In this document: one piece after another, positions 5,455-8,793 of the stretch | How the letters are laid out: each line of letters opens with the position of its first letter | How positions within the stretch are numbered: position 1 is the first letter of the stretch | Assembly (NCBI GenBank): GCA_023446675.1 | Contig: JAEXPO010000151.1 | Span: 1 to 8,793 of the forward strand | Reading direction: 5' to 3' | Length of the DNA stretch: 8,793 bases | DNA from: Bacillota bacterium | Lineage (GTDB): Bacteria > Bacillota > Clostridia > DSM-8532 | The notes under the pieces: generated by a model | Databases searched by the model: none | Told to the model about the DNA's origin: nothing | Seen by the model: the letters and a program-made list of their open reading frames with translations, nothing else | Program-made: the position numbers and the translations under genes

Positions 5455-5460
5455 TATAAT
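5455..5460 (+). promoter_or_regulatory. Candidate -10 box before the small clostridial protein gene
   Basis: A perfect TATAAT lies 28 bases before the chosen ATG at 5489. The -35 region around 5432-5437 (TTCCCT) is poor. Transcription would start near 5467, which excludes the in-frame TTG at 5450 and ATG at 5459 as starts for this transcript. Confidence 0.4.
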
Positions 5461-5488
5461 GAGGCCATACGACAGGATGGTGCCGACA

Positions 5489-6064
5489 ATGAATCCCTTT
5501 GAAAAGTTCTTAAATCACAGACAGAGTTTGCTTGTTCAATATAAAATGGGCGATTTGACAAAGAGCGAGTTTATCAAGGAAAGCTATTTTTACATGGAAA
5601 GCCTTGGAATAAGGCCATTTACCCGCATTGACAATGTTAAGAAAGCCGTTTACAACTATCATTACCATAATGTAAATGCAAAATACTGGCAATGGCTGAA
5701 AAACGATCCCAGAAACACTCCCAAGGAGAGGCAGGCTTACCAAATTCAATCCGAGGAGCAATACCGGATGAAGGATCAGGTAACCCTGGCGTTGCTGCGA
5801 CTAATTGATTTTAACGCCGAAGCCTATTATGTCAACGTTAAAAGCCCTAATCTCAAGGGCCGGCTTATAGAAATTGTTATCCGTGATCCGGATATTCTCC
5901 TTGAGATCGATTCACGCCATTCTCTTACCGGCTCCACGGATACCGATTATCTAATACTTCATTCCATGGGTATCGGCATAGCCAATGCTCTGCGTGCCAA
6001 CGGCATTTTGAAGGAAGACAAGCGGAAATCTCTCACCGATGGGTATATAAACCAGAAATATTAA
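5489..6064 (+). CDS. Conserved clostridial protein of unknown function, probably DUF6648-like
   Basis: Predicted 191-residue soluble protein without signal peptide or membrane segment. I recall, without database support, a clostridial family (DUF6648) with the same layout: an N-terminal FEKFLNHRQSLLVQYKMGDL (4-23), a middle PFTRIDNVKKAVYNYHYHNV (43-62) rich in Tyr and His, KSPNLKGRLIEIVI (118-131), and a C-terminal SLTDGYINQKY (181-191). Its function is unknown to me. The ATG at 5489 is preferred because the family begins with FEKF. In-frame starts at 5450 (TTG), 5459 and 5477 precede it, but the first two fall at or before the predicted transcription start. The ribosome binding site is weak (AGGATGGTG from 5474), so the exact start is uncertain. 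It ends 14 bases from the stop of the convergent rhamnosidase gene, with no terminator hairpin between. Confidence 0.75.
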   Translation: MNPFEKFLNHRQSLLVQYKMGDLTKSEFIKESYFYMESLGIRPFTRIDNVKKAVYNYHYHNVNAKYWQWLKNDPRNTPKERQAYQIQSEEQYRMKDQVTLALLRLIDFNAEAYYVNVKSPNLKGRLIEIVIRDPDILLEIDSRHSLTGSTDTDYLILHSMGIGIANALRANGILKEDKRKSLTDGYINQKY

Positions 6065-6078
6065 TTTTTAACACATTT

Positions 6079-8793
6079 TCAACTCTTATTCCCCTCTATT
6101 GTAAAGCGGTAATCTCCCGATACGGCTTCTACAATAAAGCACTTTTCCCTTGCCTCCGGTTTTCCCAGGCCTTCAACCTTATTAAGAGCCCTTCCCGATT
6201 CCCTTATCAGGGCTTTACCGCTGAGTATCGGCAGATAAATGCGGGCTTTTAAGCCCACGGGAATACAAACCCGCAAATAAAGACACCCGGCATTTACCCT
6301 TTCAAAATGAACCGCTAATTTTCCTCTTGGCGTAGCCAGCTCCCCTTTAACATAGCTTAAATCCCCCGGCAGCACGGGCTTAATCTCCACAGTCCTCAGG
6401 GCAGGCTCTCCGGGCATTATGCGTATACCTGCAAGATAGTTATAAAACCAGGCGCTGATACTGCCGAACATGGGATGGTCATGGGATCCCCGCTCCTGTT
6501 CCCAGCATTCCCAGAGAGTCGTGGCCCCTCTGGCGATCATATAGCCGTAACCGGGATAGGTGGGGTTTGTTATAAGCTCATAGGCTTTTTCATGCCAGCC
6601 CTCCCCGGAGAGCAGGCTGAAAAGAAGGGGCGTACCGAAAATGCCGGTACTTAAATGCCCCCCGTTTTCATCTATTTCCTCCAGCAGCCTGGTGAGGGTT
6701 TTAGGGCGTATTTCCAGGGGCACGCAGCCTAAGGCCAGGGGAAAAACATTGCAGCCTTTTTTACCCGAGGCGTAATTTCCGGTAGCTGTGTCCAGATACT
6801 CCCTGTTAATGGCCTGGCAGATGGAGTCAAACAGCCGCCCATATTCCTCCCTCCCCGGCTTCCCTAAAATCCCGCATATGTTGGCCATAAGTGCTGCGCA
6901 GCGGGCATAATAATACGTTGCCACAAGGGATCGGGGCACGCCGTTCTCCGTATGAGGCGCACCGTCCCGGCTCTGAGGCGTGCACCATTCCCCAAGAAAG
7001 CTCCAGCCTCCCAGCTCCTGCGCTCCATATTCCTCTTTTATAACCAGATGCCTGCCGTCGGTTTTAGAGCCAAGATACGCAAGCCATCGGGCCATGGGCT
7101 CCCAGCAGGCCTCCAGGATGGCCCTGTCCCCGTAATGCAGGTACATGTTCCAGGGCAACAGAACCATCGCGCTTCCCCAGGCCGGTCCGCCGCCGCCTCC
7201 ATAAAAGGGTACCGTGTGCGGGACATAGCCTGTTTCTCTGTTTTGGGCATGGCAAAGATCGTCAATCCACTTTGTGAAGAACGCCCCCATGTTGAAATTC
7301 ATCATAGCCGCTTCGGACACGACCTGTCCGTCACCGGTATAGCCCAGGCGCTCTCTGTGAGGACAATCGCTGAGAACGCCGCCGTGAAGATTGTTGAGCA
7401 GCGTGCGGCGGCAAGCCTCCTGAATATGGTTAATAAGAGGATTGGAGCACTCGAAATGTCCGCAGGAGGTTACCCCGGAATGGACCTCAACCCCAAGAAT
7501 TGCGTTATCAGGCGGATTACCCGGATAGCCCCACAGGCACACATAACGAAAGCCGTGCCAGGTAAAGCGAGGCTCATAAGTTTCAATGCCGCTGCCTTTT
7601 AATATGTACCAATCCTCCTGGATCTGCCCCTTGCCTCCGGTACTGCTGAAATCGGGCAGGCCCTTATCGTCCAGTTCTTCACAAAACCTGAGTATCACCG
7701 TGGTACCCTCAGGGCCTTCCACCCGGAGCCTGGCCCAGCCCGAAAGATTTACCCCCATGTCATAGACAAAAAGGCCCGGCTCAGCCTCTCTTCGCTCCAC
7801 AGTCTTCACCAGGGCCACAATCCTGTCCGGGGGCGACATTTGGGCTCTTAAGAGCCCGGTTAAATCGGGAGCGGGCTTAGCGGGCAGCCACCGGGAATCA
7901 TCAAAGCCTTTCATGCACCAGCCCTTCTGCTCAAGACGGGCATCATATTTTTCACCTTTATACACATTATTAAAGGTTATGGGACTGAAGGAGGTTTTCC
8001 AGGAAGCGTCGCTTGAAACACCTATCCGCTCCCCGGTTTCCAGCTCCAGGTCAAGCTTAAGGAGAAGCCGGGGAAGGCCATAGTCAAGCTTGCCCTCGAC
8101 CCTTCTTTCAACCTGGTTGAACCAGCCGTTGCCCACTATTACCCCCAACACATTCTCACCTCTGGTAAAAAAGTCTGTGACGTCATGGGTAACATACAAG
8201 GCTTTTTTTGTACTGCTGTCTTTAATGGGATAAAGAAGGTTCGCCGTGTCCCGGTGGGTATAGTCCGTCCAGCCGGGATCCAATACATGGTCTCCTGCCT
8301 TTTTGCCATTGATAGAGAGCTCATAATAGCCAAGTCCGGAAATATAGGCCCGGGCCTTTTTCACTTTCTTCTCCAAAGGGAAGGACTTGCGGAAAAGCGG
8401 TGCGGACCACTCTTCACTTGCTTGTATCCATACCCCGTCCCAATCCCTTTTTTCAAGAAGGCCCATTTCCAGGCTGGCATGCTCGCTGTCCCTGCCCGGC
8501 CTGTCGTACCCATCCCAGCACCTGACCTTCCAAAAGAGGCTTTGGCCGCTTATAAGCTCAGGTCCGCCATAAGGGATGTGGAGGGTATCCTCTGAAAAAA
8601 CCTTTCCGGTATCCCACAAAAGCTCTTCCTCCCTTTGAAGGGCTTCTATGGAGGAGGCCGCCATAATGCGGTAAGCAGACTGAAACCCGCCTCTTTGACG
8701 GGCATCCAGCTGCCAGCTGAGCCTGGGGCGTTTCACATCTACTCCCAGTGGGTTTATTAAATATTCGCATGTAAGCTGAATAGGGTTAATAGC
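6079..8793 (-). CDS. Alpha-L-rhamnosidase, glycoside hydrolase family 78, 5' end outside the window
   Basis: Hydrolyses terminal alpha-L-rhamnose from plant glycans, flavonoid rhamnosides or similar glycosides. The GTG at 8736 is not the true start: the frame stays open to the window edge, and the 19 preceding codons read AINPIQLTCEYLINPLGVD, the typical GH78 N-terminus leading into VKRPRLSWQL. At least 904 residues are visible. Numbering from the 8736 codon: an N-terminal Ig-like part at about 1-95, a carbohydrate-binding-like rhamnosidase N domain at about 115-285, a beta-sandwich at about 310-420, the alpha/alpha six-barrel catalytic domain at about 425-770, and a C-terminal beta domain at about 772-860. 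The catalytic motif DCPHRERLGYTGDGQ (457-471) holds the general acid Glu462, and TTLWECWE (739-746) holds the general base Glu743, so it should be active. The true start and any signal peptide lie off-window, so location in the cell is unknown. Confidence 0.95.
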   Translation of the reverse strand, partial: AINPIQLTCEYLINPLGVDVKRPRLSWQLDARQRGGFQSAYRIMAASSIEALQREEELLWDTGKVFSEDTLHIPYGGPELISGQSLFWKVRCWDGYDRPGRDSEHASLEMGLLEKRDWDGVWIQASEEWSAPLFRKSFPLEKKVKKARAYISGLGYYELSINGKKAGDHVLDPGWTDYTHRDTANLLYPIKDSSTKKALYVTHDVTDFFTRGENVLGVIVGNGWFNQVERRVEGKLDYGLPRLLLKLDLELETGERIGVSSDASWKTSFSPITFNNVYKGEKYDARLEQKGWCMKGFDDSRWLPAKPAPDLTGLLRAQMSPPDRIVALVKTVERREAEPGLFVYDMGVNLSGWARLRVEGPEGTTVILRFCEELDDKGLPDFSSTGGKGQIQEDWYILKGSGIETYEPRFTWHGFRYVCLWGYPGNPPDNAILGVEVHSGVTSCGHFECSNPLINHIQEACRRTLLNNLHGGVLSDCPHRERLGYTGDGQVVSEAAMMNFNMGAFFTKWIDDLCHAQNRETGYVPHTVPFYGGGGGPAWGSAMVLLPWNMYLHYGDRAILEACWEPMARWLAYLGSKTDGRHLVIKEEYGAQELGGWSFLGEWCTPQSRDGAPHTENGVPRSLVATYYYARCAALMANICGILGKPGREEYGRLFDSICQAINREYLDTATGNYASGKKGCNVFPLALGCVPLEIRPKTLTRLLEEIDENGGHLSTGIFGTPLLFSLLSGEGWHEKAYELITNPTYPGYGYMIARGATTLWECWEQERGSHDHPMFGSISAWFYNYLAGIRIMPGEPALRTVEIKPVLPGDLSYVKGELATPRGKLAVHFERVNAGCLYLRVCIPVGLKARIYLPILSGKALIRESGRALNKVEGLGKPEAREKCFIVEAVSGDYRFTIEGNKS

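Noticed and set aside
6952..7602. Long plus-strand reading frame of 216 codons opposite the rhamnosidase
   Set aside because: It lies wholly antisense to the well-supported GH78 catalytic domain, has no ribosome binding site or recognisable domain, and its composition is that of a shadow frame.
8185..8595. Plus-strand frame of 136 codons opposite the rhamnosidase N-terminal part
   Set aside because: Antisense to conserved GH78 coding sequence, with no supporting motif or start signal.

Overview
The window reads as a chromosomal stretch of a Gram-positive anaerobe of the class Clostridia, possibly Lachnospiraceae-like. This is inferred from strong GGAGG-type ribosome binding sites, TGnTATAAT-type promoters, frequent Lys/Tyr-rich proteins, mixed ATG/GTG starts, and a small protein of a kind known mainly from Clostridia. 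No phage, transposon, CRISPR, rRNA or tRNA signal was seen. Most of the window is ordinary accessory and metabolic DNA.

Layout, left to right. Positions 1-222 are intergenic, with a promoter for the first gene and a possible divergent promoter facing left. 223-1383 (+) encodes a PLP-dependent class I/II aminotransferase resembling the LL-diaminopimelate aminotransferase group. Its 3' end overlaps by 6 bases a convergent DUF1294-type membrane protein gene (1378-1683, -), and the aminotransferase's apparent terminator lies inside that opposing gene. 1748-2656 (-) encodes a nucleoside hydrolase-like protein of the DTDxYNEIDD subgroup. A 300-base divergent control region (2657-2956) follows, rich in dyads and containing a near-perfect 15-base direct repeat. 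2957-3718 (+) encodes an AraC-family regulator with an N-terminal cupin-type sensor, followed by hairpins and a terminator. 3959-5410 (+) encodes a 483-residue protein with an N-terminal XRE-like helix-turn-helix and a large C-terminal part I do not recognise. 5489-6064 (+) encodes a 191-residue conserved clostridial protein, probably DUF6648-like. 6079 to the right edge (-) is a GH78 alpha-L-rhamnosidase whose 5' end lies beyond the window.

How the genes may work together. The clearest unit is the divergent pair of AraC regulator and nucleoside hydrolase. The shared control region suggests the regulator senses a small molecule, controls its own gene, and controls the hydrolase, possibly with the 64-base-distant DUF1294 gene. 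The rhamnosidase points to use of plant glycans or rhamnosides. The XRE-like regulator and the small protein after it are on the same strand, but each appears to have its own promoter, so a functional link is only a guess. The most distinctive features are the structured AraC/hydrolase control region, the terminator embedded antisense in the DUF1294 gene, and the unrecognised C-terminal part of the 483-residue regulator.
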